Shown: positions 29,307-37,219, counted from the stretch's first letter. The stretch: DNA of 64,000 nucleotides from Streptomyces sp. NBC_01267 (GCF_036241575.1 NZ_CP108455.1:2370501-2434500), one strand, 5' to 3'. The notes: generated from the letters alone by a model not told the origin. Numbers and translations: made by a program.

Positions 29307-29471
29307 TCAGCTCCAACTGTGGCCGCAGGCCGGGCACATGCACGACATCCCGCCGCTGTCGCCGAGTGTCCGGGCGGTGTGGGGGGAACCGTGGGGCGGG
29401 CAGTCGGGCCGCGTGCGGGCCGTCGCCCCGCCGACCAGGGCATGGACACTCTGGAGCGTGCTCGCGGGCAT
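29307..29471 (-). CDS. Micro-protein with C-terminal CxCxxC motif, function unknown
   Basis: 54 residues from ATG 29471 with a strong ribosome site (AGGGAGGGGAGAG). It starts M-P-A-S-T-L-Q-S-V-H-A-L-V-G-G-A and ends S-C-M-C-P-A-C-G-H-S-W-S, a half zinc finger. Its stop is 3 bp before the 77-residue Cys-rich gene, suggesting co-translation and perhaps a complex sharing metal. No homologous family is recalled. Confidence 0.65.
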   Translation of the reverse strand: MPASTLQSVHALVGGATARTRPDCPPHGSPHTARTLGDSGGMSCMCPACGHSWS

Positions 29472-29684
29472 CGCGCTCTCCCCTCCCTGACGGGCCGTCG
29501 TCCCTCCGGCGGTCCGATTCTGCCATGGCCCCGCAAGGGGGTCAGTGGCGTCGGCGAACGAGCACGGCCGCATCCCCGGGAGCACGGCCCGGGTCGGGCC
29601 CGCGGGCGAACCGTTTCGCCCGCCCCGGCCCGGTGGCCGTGGGGCGCTCTCCGCGCCGCGGGCGAGGTCGTGGACGGAGTCCGG

Positions 29685-29736
29685 GCGAACGGAACGCGGC
29701 CCCGCCGGGGGCGAACGGAACGCGGCCCGCCGGGGG
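29685..29736. repeat. 26-bp tandem duplication
   Basis: Two near-identical copies of a unit beginning GCGAACGGAACGCGGCC, differing only by the length of C and G runs. Confidence 0.8.
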
Positions 29737-29790
29737 CGGCCGGCGCGAACCCGGGGAGCGCCGGGGCCCGTTGACGAGCTGCGGGCATAC

Positions 29791-29822
29791 AGAAAATCCC
29801 GCCCCCTGACGGGGACGGGATT
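29791..29822 (-). terminator. Terminator downstream of tRNA-Ala copy 2
   Basis: Minus-strand stem ATCCCGTCCCC / GGGGGCGGGAT with a GTCA loop, then TTTTCTGTAT. The U-rich tail is good for an intrinsic terminator in a GC-rich genome. Confidence 0.85.
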
Positions 29823-29830
29823 GTCGATTG

Positions 29831-29903
29831 TGGAGCTAAGGAGAATTGAACTCCTGACCTCCTGCATGCCATGCAGGCGCTCTACCAACTGAGCTATAGC
29901 CCC
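29831..29903 (-). tRNA. tRNA-Ala (GGC), copy 2
   Basis: 73 nt, identical base for base to the copy at 28913-28985, anticodon GGC. CCA is not encoded. The 846 bp between the copies hold the two Cys-rich micro-protein genes. Confidence 0.97.
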
Positions 29904-30015
29904 GCTGTTCGCTTCGCTTGCTGCATTCTCTGCGGCCCTGCGGCGCGAACAAGAAGAACTTTAGCGTGTGAACAGCCAGAAAGTGAAATCCGCCCGGACG
30001 GCCACCGGGGAGCCC

Positions 30016-30633
30016 TCAGTCGTCGTCGCCGAACACCGGCTCCGGAAGGGTCCCGGCGTTGTGCTCCAGCAGCCGCCAGCCACGGGCACCCTCGCCCAGG
30101 ACCGACCAGCAGCAGTTGGAGAGGCCGCCCAGGCCCTCCCAGTGGTACGACTCCAGACCGAGGAGCCGACCGATGGTGGTGCGGATGGTGCCGCCGTGGC
30201 TGACGACCACGAGCGTGCCGTCGTCGGGCAGTTCGTCGGCATGTTTCAGCACGACCGGGGCGGCCCGGTCGGCGACCTCGGTCTCCAGCTCACCGCCACC
30301 GCGCCGCACCGGCTCACCGCGTTTCCACGCGGCGTACTGCTCGCCGTAACCCGCGATGATCTCGGTGTGCGTGAGTCCCTGCCAGGTGCCCGCGTACGTC
30401 TCGCGCAGGGCGGAGTCGTACGCGATGCCGAGGCCGGTGACCGCGCCCAGTTCACCTGCGGTGGCCGCTGCTCGCCGCAGGTCGGAGGCGACGATCGCGT
30501 CGGGCTTCAGCGAGGCGAGCAGCCGGGCGGCCCGGCGCGCCTGGCCGACGCCTTCCTCGGTCAGCTCGATGTCCGTGGTGCCCTGGAAGCGCCGCTCCAG
30601 GTTCCACGCGGTCTGGCCGTGCCGCCAGAGCAC
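30016..30633 (-). CDS. Histidine phosphatase family protein (phosphoglycerate mutase-like)
   Basis: 205 residues from GTG 30633. The catalytic R-H-G is in 'L-W-R-H-G-Q-T' and the second His in 'V-V-V-S-H-G-G-T'. These acid-phosphatase-fold enzymes hydrolyse small phosphate esters. The GTG start would clip the first beta strand. Twelve more in-frame codons (M/L-N-G-T-T-G-G-R-G-R-R-I) run back to a CTG at 30669 that overlaps the rsfS stop as CTGA. I suspect that is the true start (217 residues). Expected to be co-transcribed with rsfS. Confidence 0.9.
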   Translation of the reverse strand: MLWRHGQTAWNLERRFQGTTDIELTEEGVGQARRAARLLASLKPDAIVASDLRRAAATAGELGAVTGLGIAYDSALRETYAGTWQGLTHTEIIAGYGEQYAAWKRGEPVRRGGGELETEVADRAAPVVLKHADELPDDGTLVVVSHGGTIRTTIGRLLGLESYHWEGLGGLSNCCWSVLGEGARGWRLLEHNAGTLPEPVFGDDD

Positions 30634-30665
30634 GATGCGGCGGCCACGGCCGCCCGTGGTGCCGT

Positions 30666-31142
30666 TCAGTGCAGCTCACCGTCCAGGTCTGCGTCGTCCA
30701 TGTCCAGGGGGAGATCCTGGCCGGCGTCGCCGCCGCCGTTGAGCTTGGCGTGCTCCTCGGCCTTGCCGCGGGTCTTGACGGCGTCCTCGGGGAGCGGGAT
30801 CTCGGGGCAGTCCTTCCAGAGCCGCTCCAGCGCGTAGTAGACGCGCTCCTCGCTGTGCTGGACGTGGATGACGATGTCGACGTAGTCGAGCAGGATCCAG
30901 CGGGCGTCGCGGTCGCCCTCACGGCGCACCGGCTTGGCGCCGAGGTCCTTGTTCAGCCGCTCCTCGATCTCGTCGACGATCGACTTGACCTGGCGGTCGT
31001 TGGGAGCGGAGGCGAGCAGGAAGGCGTCGGTGATCGACAGCACATCGCTGACGTCGTACGCGGTGATGTCGTGCGCGAGCCGGTCGGCGGCGGCCTGGGC
31101 GGCGGCGTTGATGAGCTCGATGGAACGGTCCGTGGCGGTCAC
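30666..31142 (-). CDS. rsfS: Ribosomal silencing factor RsfS
   Basis: 158 residues from GTG 31142. RsfS (DUF143/RsfA/Iojap) binds uL14 and blocks 30S-50S joining when nutrients are poor. Conserved positions include 'A-Y-D-V-S-D-V-L-S-I-T-D-A-F', 'R-Q-V-K-S-I-V-D-E-I-E-E-R-L' and 'W-I-L-L-D-Y-V-D-I-V-I-H-V'. The acidic C-terminal tail (about 130-158) is an actinobacterial extension. Part of the row LCP protein - rsfS - histidine phosphatase. Confidence 0.96.
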   Translation of the reverse strand: MTATDRSIELINAAAQAAADRLAHDITAYDVSDVLSITDAFLLASAPNDRQVKSIVDEIEERLNKDLGAKPVRREGDRDARWILLDYVDIVIHVQHSEERVYYALERLWKDCPEIPLPEDAVKTRGKAEEHAKLNGGGDAGQDLPLDMDDADLDGELH

Positions 31143-31211
31143 TGGCAGGCTTTCGTCGGCGGTCGGGGAGACTCCCTAGGGTCTCACGGACCGCCGACGG
31201 TCCCGTAAACG

Positions 31212-32951
31212 TTATTTGACCTGGTAGTCCTGGCCGAGTACCACCGAGACGTCCGCGCTCGCCCCGACCTTGCCCTTACGGACCGAGCCGGCCGGCAGAC
31301 CGAGGGTCTTCGCGACCTCGGTCGCGTTCTCCTTCTGCGCCGCGTCACCGTAGGTGACCTGCGACGACGTGCTCACGCTCGCCTCGCTGCCGATCAGGAC
31401 CGTGTAGCCGCCGTTGACCAGGTCGATCCTGGCGCGCTCCGTCGCGGCCGTCTTGCCACTGGCGTTCGAGATGCCCACGCTCACGGCGGTGCCCTTCGCG
31501 GGCGCCGTCACCGAGCCGCCGAGGATCTCCTTGACCACGCCGTCGCTCGTCTGCTGGGTGAGCGTGCCGTCGCTCTGCACGGGCAGCAGGGTGGTCCGGT
31601 AGTCGCCCTTCTTGGCATGCGCGGCGAGTTTGGCCAGCGAGGCGCCCAGGTCCTTGTCCGTCAGGGACGGATCCTGGATCTGCGCCAGGTTCTTCACCGT
31701 GGTCGTCGCGGCCTGCGGGTCGTCCGAGATCTTCTTCAGCACGCCCGTCATGACCTGCCCGAAACGCTGGAGCTGCTTCGCCTCGGGCTCGCCGGGCGCG
31801 CGGTACGTGGCGTACGCCACAGCCATCTGCCCGCTGAGCGTCTGCCCCGTGCCCCGGTGCACCAGCGGATCGGCGCCCTTCTTGCTGTCCGGAACATCGG
31901 TGTCGGTGTCGATCTCGATGTTGCCGACCAGCTCGACCAGGTTCTCCAGGTACGGGGTGTCGAGCCGCCAGGTGCCGCCGATCTTGGCTCCGAGCAGGGT
32001 GCCGAGCGCCTGCCTGGTGCCGTCCGAGCCGTCGTCGTCGACGGACTTGCCGAGCGTCGTGGCGGTGCCGTCGTCGTTCGCCACGGAGAGGGAGTTGGGC
32101 AGCAGGACCGTGGTCCCGTGCCCGGTGGTGACGTTGTCGACGAGGAGCGCGGTGGACGTGCCGCCGCCCTTCGTGTTGTGCAGGTGGACCACGATCACGT
32201 CGTGCTGCTGCGCGCCGGATGCTGTCGCGTTCTTGCTGTCCGAGCCGGAGAGTCCCGGCAGCATGCCCGCGTACCAGAGGTATCCGATGCCGCCCGCGAC
32301 GACGAGTGCCACCACGACGATCAGCGAGACGACGCGGTTGCGGCCCCGGCGCCTGGCCTCCTCGCGCCGCTCGGTGCGGCTCTCGGTGAACTTCAGCCAG
32401 TCGATGACGTCTTCGGAGTCCTCGTCGGGCTCTTCTATGAAGGAGAACTGTTCAGTCCGGTAGTCGACTTCGTCCGAGGCCGGACGGCGCTGACCGGGAA
32501 CGGGCCGCTGCGGCGGAGCCTGCTGCACCTGTGTCTGCTGCGACTGCTGTGCCTGGCCCGGCTGTTGGGGCTCCGGAGGCCGTGGCGCCGCAGCCGGTGG
32601 GGCGGGAGCCTGCGGCTGCGGCGGGTGGGGCTGCTGCGGTATCCACTGCTGTGTGGTGTCGACCGCGGGCTGCTGCCCGGTGTCGACCACGGGCTGCTGC
32701 CCGGTGCCGTAGTCGTAGCCCTGCTGCTGGTACGCCTCAGTCGAGTGCTGAGGCTGGGCGTACGGGTCGTATCCGTACCCCTGTTGCTGGGGCTGCTGCC
32801 CGTACTGGTCGTACTGGGGCGGCTGTTGCTGCTGTTGCTGTTGCTGCTGCACCTGCTGGTACACCGGCTGCCCGTACTCGTCGTACCCGACGAGCTGCAT
32901 CGGCTGCCCGTACTGGTCGTACTGGACATACGGGTTCTGTCGGTCGTTCAA
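31212..32951 (-). CDS. Degenerate LCP (LytR-CpsA-Psr) family protein with LytR C-terminal domain
   Basis: 579 residues. Long cytoplasmic Gln/Tyr/Pro-rich N-terminus (1-165, with 'Q-Y-D-Q-Y-G-Q' repeats), one membrane helix (about 205-230), an LCP-like domain (about 250-400) and a LytR_C domain (about 485-575, 'V-S-V-G-I-S-N-A-S-G'). LCP enzymes attach teichoic acids and other glycopolymers to peptidoglycan, but the usual R-S-D-T and S-I-P-R-D motifs are replaced by S-T-A-L and L-P-N-S-L, and the D..R..RQ stretch is only Y-R and Q-R-F-G-Q. Catalysis is therefore doubtful. By position it corresponds, from memory, to S. coelicolor SCO2578 (PdtA). It lies between nadD and rsfS. Confidence 0.85.
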   Translation of the reverse strand: MNDRQNPYVQYDQYGQPMQLVGYDEYGQPVYQQVQQQQQQQQQPPQYDQYGQQPQQQGYGYDPYAQPQHSTEAYQQQGYDYGTGQQPVVDTGQQPAVDTTQQWIPQQPHPPQPQAPAPPAAAPRPPEPQQPGQAQQSQQTQVQQAPPQRPVPGQRRPASDEVDYRTEQFSFIEEPDEDSEDVIDWLKFTESRTERREEARRRGRNRVVSLIVVVALVVAGGIGYLWYAGMLPGLSGSDSKNATASGAQQHDVIVVHLHNTKGGGTSTALLVDNVTTGHGTTVLLPNSLSVANDDGTATTLGKSVDDDGSDGTRQALGTLLGAKIGGTWRLDTPYLENLVELVGNIEIDTDTDVPDSKKGADPLVHRGTGQTLSGQMAVAYATYRAPGEPEAKQLQRFGQVMTGVLKKISDDPQAATTTVKNLAQIQDPSLTDKDLGASLAKLAAHAKKGDYRTTLLPVQSDGTLTQQTSDGVVKEILGGSVTAPAKGTAVSVGISNASGKTAATERARIDLVNGGYTVLIGSEASVSTSSQVTYGDAAQKENATEVAKTLGLPAGSVRKGKVGASADVSVVLGQDYQVK

Positions 32952-32969
32952 CGGTGCCCCTCTCCACGG

Positions 32970-33566
32970 TCATTCGCCGCGGTACAGCTGGCGCTTGTCG
33001 ATGTAGCGCACCACACCGTCCGGAACCAGATACCAGACCGGGTCCCCCTGTTCGACCCGGGCCCGGCAGTCGCTCGACGAGATCGCCAGGGCCGGCACCT
33101 CCACCAGGGAGACACCGCCTTCCGGCAGGCCGTCGTCCGTCAGGACGTGACCAGGCCTGGTCACGCCGATGAAATGAGAGAGTCCGAACAGTTCCTCCGC
33201 GTTCCGCCAGGTGAGGATCTGGGAGAGCGCGTCGGCCCCGGTGATGAAGAAGAGGTCCGCGTCGGTGTGGGTCTCGCGCAGATCCCGCAGGGTGTCGATG
33301 GTGTACGTCGGCCCGCTGCGGTCGATGTCGATGCGGCTCACCGAGAACTGCGGGTTGGACGCGGTCGCGATGACCGTCATCAGATACCGGTCCTCCGCCG
33401 GGGAGACGACCTTGTGGCTCTTCTGCCACGGCTGCCCGGTCGGTACGAACACCACCTCGTCGAGATGGAACTGCGAGGCCACCTCACTGGCGGCGACCAG
33501 GTGTCCGTGATGGATCGGGTCGAAAGTCCCGCCCATCACGCCGAGACGCCTCTTCTGCTCTCCCAT
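32970..33566 (-). CDS. nadD: Nicotinate-nucleotide adenylyltransferase
   Basis: 198 residues from ATG 33566 ([22 protein letters not shown]). NadD adenylates nicotinate mononucleotide to deamido-NAD. The (H/T)xGH motif 'H-H-G-H', '[10 protein letters not shown]' and 'I-S-S-S-D-C-R-A-R' (ISSTxIR form) are all present. It precedes the LCP gene with 18 bp between and belongs to the nadD - LCP - rsfS row. The longer open frame upstream is not needed. Confidence 0.96.
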   Translation of the reverse strand: MGEQKRRLGVMGGTFDPIHHGHLVAASEVASQFHLDEVVFVPTGQPWQKSHKVVSPAEDRYLMTVIATASNPQFSVSRIDIDRSGPTYTIDTLRDLRETHTDADLFFITGADALSQILTWRNAEELFGLSHFIGVTRPGHVLTDDGLPEGGVSLVEVPALAISSSDCRARVEQGDPVWYLVPDGVVRYIDKRQLYRGE

Positions 33567-33613
33567 GCGTGCAGACCCTACTGGCCCGTCTGTTGCCCGT
33601 CTGCGATCCGGTG

Positions 33614-33775
33614 TCAGCGGTCGCGGTTGAAACGGGTGGTGATCCACAGCAACAGGAGGAGCGCGAAGAGCGCGCCGCCACCGGTGAGGAAGGGGCTCAG
33701 GCTTGGATGGTTACCGCCGTGCTCACCCTCGGCAGCGAGAGTGGCCAGGTTGGCGGCAGTGTGGTGGAGGCTCAT
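33614..33775 (-). CDS. Micro-protein with single C-terminal membrane helix
   Basis: 53 residues from ATG 33775. The sequence has a polar N-terminal half ([10 protein letters not shown]) and a Gly/Leu-rich membrane helix '[14 protein letters not shown]', followed by R-F-N-R-D-R. This small tail-anchored shape and its place just upstream of nadD make it a believable gene, although the ribosome site is weak. Function unknown. Confidence 0.65.
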   Translation of the reverse strand: MSLHHTAANLATLAAEGEHGGNHPSLSPFLTGGGALFALLLLLWITTRFNRDR

Positions 33776-33856
33776 GGTCAGCAGGACCTATCCGGGAGTC
33801 GGAGCGGGGGCTTCGCGAACATCGTATGCGGGCCTCCTGGGCACGCTCACGCCGAC

Positions 33857-34000
33857 TCAGTCGTTGTTGCGATATCCACGCAGCAGAAACCAGGCGAGCA
33901 GGGCAGCCCCGACGATCAGGACAACCAGGAGAACCCGCAAGGTATCGCCCGGCCCCTGCTGGTCGGCGGCAGCAGCAAGCAGTGTGGTCGCGTCCGGCAT
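33857..34000 (-). CDS. Micro-protein with single membrane helix
   Basis: 47 residues from ATG 34000, with GAAGGAG 10 bp upstream. It starts M-P-D-A-T-T-L-L-A-A-A-A-D-Q-Q and has the helix 'L-R-V-L-L-V-V-L-I-V-G-A-A-L-L-A-W-F-L-L' followed by R-G-Y-R-N-N-D. With the 53-residue protein it forms a pair of tiny membrane proteins upstream of nadD, divergent from the M48 peptidase gene. Confidence 0.65.
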   Translation of the reverse strand: MPDATTLLAAAADQQGPGDTLRVLLVVLIVGAALLAWFLLRGYRNND

Positions 34001-34116
34001 CACGGGCGTGCTCCTTCTCGGTGTAGGACCCCCGCCACACGTTAGCCCCACCGCATACTCTGGGGCCCGTCAGGGGGACGAGCAGGGACTCGAAGACAGA
34101 AGGCAGGGGGACATTC

Positions 34117-35253
34117 ATGACAGACAGCAGTCACGAGAACAGTCACGAGAACGTGCCGGGCAGGCAGCGCAAACGCTTCGAGGGCATTTCCTCGCGGGCG
34201 TACGAGCACCCGACCGACCGCTCGGCGCTGGTGGCGCTGCGCAGGCTCACCGGCTTCGACACCGTGTTCAAGGCGCTCAGCGGGCTGCTGCCCGAGCGCA
34301 GCCTGCGGCTCCTCTTCCTCTCCGACTCGGTGCGGGTGAGCGACGCCCAGTTCGCCCACCTCCACGTCATGCTGCGGGACGCCTGCTACATCCTGGACCT
34401 GGAGAAGGTCCCCGCCATGTACGTCACGCAGAACCCGCAGCCCAACGCCATGTGCATCGGCCTGGACGAGCCGATCATCGTGGTCACCACGGGGCTCGTC
34501 GAGCTGCTGGACGAGGAGGAGATGCGCGCGGTCGTCGGCCACGAGGTGGGCCATGCGCTGTCCGGTCACGCGGTCTACCGGACGATACTGCTGTTCCTCA
34601 CCACCATCGCGCTGAAGGTCGCCTGGATCCCGCTGGGCAATGTCGCGATCATGGCGCTCGTGACGGCGCTGCGCGAGTGGTTCCGCAAGTCGGAGCTCTC
34701 GGCGGACCGGGCCGGGCTGCTGGTCGGCCAGGACCTCAGGGCCTCGATGCGCGGCCTGATGAAGATCGCCGGTGGCAACCACCTGCACGAGATGAACGTC
34801 GACGCGTTCCTGGCGCAGGCGGAGGAGTACGAGGCGGGGGGCGACCTGCGCGACTCCGTGCTGAAGATCCTCAATGTGCTGCCGCGTTCCCACCCGTTCA
34901 CCACGGTGCGTGCCGCCGAGCTGAAGAAGTGGGCGGAGAGCCGGGACTTCCAGCGGATCATGGACGGGCACTACCCGCGGCGTGACGAGGACAAGGAGAC
35001 GTCGGTCTCCGACTCCTTCAGGGAGTCCGCGTCGCACTACGCCGACACGGTGCGCACCAGCAAGGACCCGCTGATGAAGCTGGTCGGCGACATCGCCGGC
35101 GGAGCGGGTGACCTGGGCGGGAAGCTGCGCGGGAAGTTCACCGGCGGGGGCGGTTCCGGCGGGGGCAAGGGCAGCGCGGGCAAGGGCGACGGCGCGTCCG
35201 GCAGCGGCACGGACCGCCCCACCGGCGACGGCGAGGGACCGGCCGGGAGCTGA
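34117..35253 (+). CDS. M48 family zinc metallopeptidase, membrane-bound
   Basis: 378 residues, with AGGGGGAC ahead of the ATG. The zinc motif H-E-V-G-H is near residue 147, and 'S-E-L-S-A-D-R-A-G' near residue 192 supplies the third ligand Glu. Two hydrophobic segments (about 155-195) flank the active site, as in HtpX-like enzymes with a membrane-linked or cytosolic catalytic face. The C-terminus is Gly/Ser/Lys-rich and likely disordered. The tail and stop codon are part of a tandem duplication (35248-35329). Substrates are unknown, probably misfolded membrane proteins. Confidence 0.9.
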   Translation: MTDSSHENSHENVPGRQRKRFEGISSRAYEHPTDRSALVALRRLTGFDTVFKALSGLLPERSLRLLFLSDSVRVSDAQFAHLHVMLRDACYILDLEKVPAMYVTQNPQPNAMCIGLDEPIIVVTTGLVELLDEEEMRAVVGHEVGHALSGHAVYRTILLFLTTIALKVAWIPLGNVAIMALVTALREWFRKSELSADRAGLLVGQDLRASMRGLMKIAGGNHLHEMNVDAFLAQAEEYEAGGDLRDSVLKILNVLPRSHPFTTVRAAELKKWAESRDFQRIMDGHYPRRDEDKETSVSDSFRESASHYADTVRTSKDPLMKLVGDIAGGAGDLGGKLRGKFTGGGGSGGGKGSAGKGDGASGSGTDRPTGDGEGPAGS

Positions 35254-35329
35254 CGGCGCAGCGCCGGTCACGGGCACCGGTTCGCTCAGCAGCTGACGGC
35301 GCATCGCCGGTCACGACACCGGTTCGCTC
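35248..35329. repeat. About 40-bp tandem duplication spanning the M48 stop codon
   Basis: Copy 1 (35248-35287) and copy 2 (35291-35329) share AGCTGACGGCGCA...GCCGGTCACG...CACCGGTTCGCTC, and a fragment of a third copy is at 35341-35353. Each full copy carries a TGA in the same context. Confidence 0.85.
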
Positions 35330-35346
35330 GGGGCTGCGAGCGCCGG

Positions 35347-36408
35347 TCACGGCCTGACGGCGAGTGTCCCGCACAGCGCGGCGGCCGGCTGCCCGGTGGC
35401 GTACGGATCCGTGCCCGCCGGGCCGCCGGCCGCCGCGTGCTGACCCGCGAGCAGGGGCCGCAGCCGGTTCACCGCGTCGGCCGTGCAGCTCTGCGGCCCG
35501 GCCTGTACGTAGGCGGACGCCAGCCGTGCCTGTTGCAGCCGCAGGTCGTCCGTGCCGAAGCGGAAGCGCACCTCACGGCGGACGGTGAACAGCGAGGCGC
35601 CGCCCGCCTTCGCGGGTCCGGTGGCGGCAGGCCTGAGCGCGTACACGAAGACGTGGTCGGAGGCCACCTCCAGCGTCCCCGCCGCCACCTCCTGGTACGC
35701 CAGGGTGCCCGACACCCGGACCTGCGGGTCGGCGAGCGCCACCTGCGCGGGGTCGAAGCGCACCAGCCAGCCGGTCGCCGCGTGGCCGCCGTCGGCGGAC
35801 GGCGACGCGAGGCTCTGTTCGAACTGGCTGTACTGGTCCGGGGCGAGCAGGGCCCGTACCCGGTCCGTCGAGCCGCCCATCAGGACGGCCGGGTCGAGCG
35901 AGGACTCCACCACGTACTTCTTGGCCATGGCCAGCGCCGCCGACACCTGGACGTCCGAGAAGTGCGAGGTGCGCCGGAACGCCGGGGGGTTCACTCCCGC
36001 GGCTCCGATACGGAACTGGGCGGCGGGGCTGTGCGCGAACAGCCCGGCGGCCGTGCCCCCCGGTACCGCGCCCCGCGGCGCCAGCGGGATCACTGTCGAC
36101 CGCAGCGGATCGGAGGCCGTGCCGCCCGGCGCCAGGTACGGATGGCGCACCCCCATGAAGATCGCCGCACCGAGGGCCAGCGTGACCACCATGAGCACGA
36201 CGAGCATCTGTCTGGGGCCCCTCAGCAGCCGCACGGAGCGGCTGCGCACGGCCGGCGCGTGGTCGCCCATGCGCTCCTGGGCGGAGAACTCCTGGAGCCG
36301 GGCAGCCCGGATGAACGATTCGTCGAAGACGACGGACCGGTACTCGTCCTCGCCACCGCCGGGCAGGCCGTCGGGTGCTCCATCGGGTGGCTCATCGCGC
36401 CCCGCCAT
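35347..36408 (-). CDS. Single-pass membrane protein with SVVFDExF N-terminal motif
   Basis: 353 residues. A cytoplasmic N-terminus contains 'S-V-V-F-D-E-S-F-I-R-A-A-R-L-Q-E' (about 26-41), then a membrane helix (about 69-86, 'V-V-T-L-A-L-G-A-A-I-F-M-G-V') and a large extracytoplasmic domain with no known fold, ending at two Cys that may pair. The motif recurs in the next gene (36528-37154), so the two are likely related functionally. I recall that S. coelicolor homologues around SCO2583-2584 have been tied to the spore-wall complex, but this is recall. No enzyme motif seen. Confidence 0.8.
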   Translation of the reverse strand: MAGRDEPPDGAPDGLPGGGEDEYRSVVFDESFIRAARLQEFSAQERMGDHAPAVRSRSVRLLRGPRQMLVVLMVVTLALGAAIFMGVRHPYLAPGGTASDPLRSTVIPLAPRGAVPGGTAAGLFAHSPAAQFRIGAAGVNPPAFRRTSHFSDVQVSAALAMAKKYVVESSLDPAVLMGGSTDRVRALLAPDQYSQFEQSLASPSADGGHAATGWLVRFDPAQVALADPQVRVSGTLAYQEVAAGTLEVASDHVFVYALRPAATGPAKAGGASLFTVRREVRFRFGTDDLRLQQARLASAYVQAGPQSCTADAVNRLRPLLAGQHAAAGGPAGTDPYATGQPAAALCGTLAVRP

Positions 36409-36527
36409 ACCTTCAGATTAGGTCGCGGCGGGGCTGCGTAAACGCCCTGGTACAGGACAACTTGCGGGGGCACCCGGCTCGGCGGGCACCGGCGGGCGCT
36501 CCTGGGGGCCCCGTCGGCCCGGTGTGG

Positions 36528-37154
36528 TCAGGGCGTACGGGGAATGGCCGAAACCCGGGGCGGCGACGAACCGGCCGGAGCCGTGGCGGGGGCGGATACC
36601 TGCGGCCGGGTGACGGTTGCGCCGCCCGGTACCTTGCCGACCCCCGTCGTGACGGGCGGCGGCACCTGGTCCTGCCGGCCGGCCGACGCTCCGTGGTACA
36701 CGGCGGCGAAGGCCAGGGCGACCATGCCGATCCCCATCACCAGCGCCAGCAGCCAGGCCACCGGCCGGAGCCAGCGGGCCCGGCCGCGGTAGGGCCGCAG
36801 TACGCCGCCGTGCCGCCCGTAGGGACCGTTCTCGCCGCCGTCGGGGCCGTCGTATCCGCCGGCCCGCTCCGGGTCGTACGGACGGCCGTAGCCGCCCGTA
36901 CCCTCGCCGAAGTACTCCTCGTAGAGGTCGTCGTCGACCGACAGGGCGCTCGCCCGCGCTCGGGCCGCCTCGGCCTCGGCGCGTGCCTCGGCAGCGGCCA
37001 GCAGCCGCTCCACGGCGGTCGGTTCGTGGATCGTGGCGGCCCGCACGAAGTCCTCGCCGAACACCACGGAGGCGAATTCCTCGTCCGCTCCTCCGCGGTC
37101 GTCGTCAGGCTCCCAGCCGTCCTGGAACGGCTTGCCCCCCACGTCGTCCGGCAC
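36528..37154 (-). CDS. Single-pass membrane protein sharing the SVVFxExF motif
   Basis: 208 residues. N-terminal cytoplasmic part with 'S-V-V-F-G-E-D-F-V-R-A-A-T-I-H-E' (about 29-44), an Ala/Glu-rich helix, a Tyr/Gly/Asp-rich low-complexity stretch (about 75-115), a membrane helix (about 130-150) and a short Pro/Val/Ala tail outside. Composition suggests a phosphorylation- or interaction-prone adaptor. It precedes the 353-residue gene on the same strand and proA is 65 bp upstream on the minus strand, so all could be linked. Confidence 0.78.
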   Translation of the reverse strand: MPDDVGGKPFQDGWEPDDDRGGADEEFASVVFGEDFVRAATIHEPTAVERLLAAAEARAEAEAARARASALSVDDDLYEEYFGEGTGGYGRPYDPERAGGYDGPDGGENGPYGRHGGVLRPYRGRARWLRPVAWLLALVMGIGMVALAFAAVYHGASAGRQDQVPPPVTTGVGKVPGGATVTRPQVSAPATAPAGSSPPRVSAIPRTP

Positions 37155-37219
37155 GCCATCAGAGTAGACCCGAAGGGTGGGTTTGGGCAGGGAGAGTGCG
37201 AAGTCGACCGATCGGACCG

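Larger units (their letters stand above)
29472..29830. other. Spacer between the micro-protein pair and tRNA-Ala copy 2
   Basis: About 359 bp. It contains a 26-bp tandem duplication (29685-29710 and 29711-29736) and the terminator of tRNA copy 2. No coding signal; the promoter of the micro-protein pair must lie here but I cannot place it. Confidence 0.5.

Noticed and set aside
28913..29903. Integrated element between two tRNA genes
   Set aside because: The tRNAs are complete and identical, there is no integrase and no short att-type repeat beyond the tRNA sequences themselves.
31617..34985. 1122-codon frame spanning several genes on the plus strand
   Set aside because: Covers nadD, micro-proteins and part of the M48 gene out of frame; not a gene.
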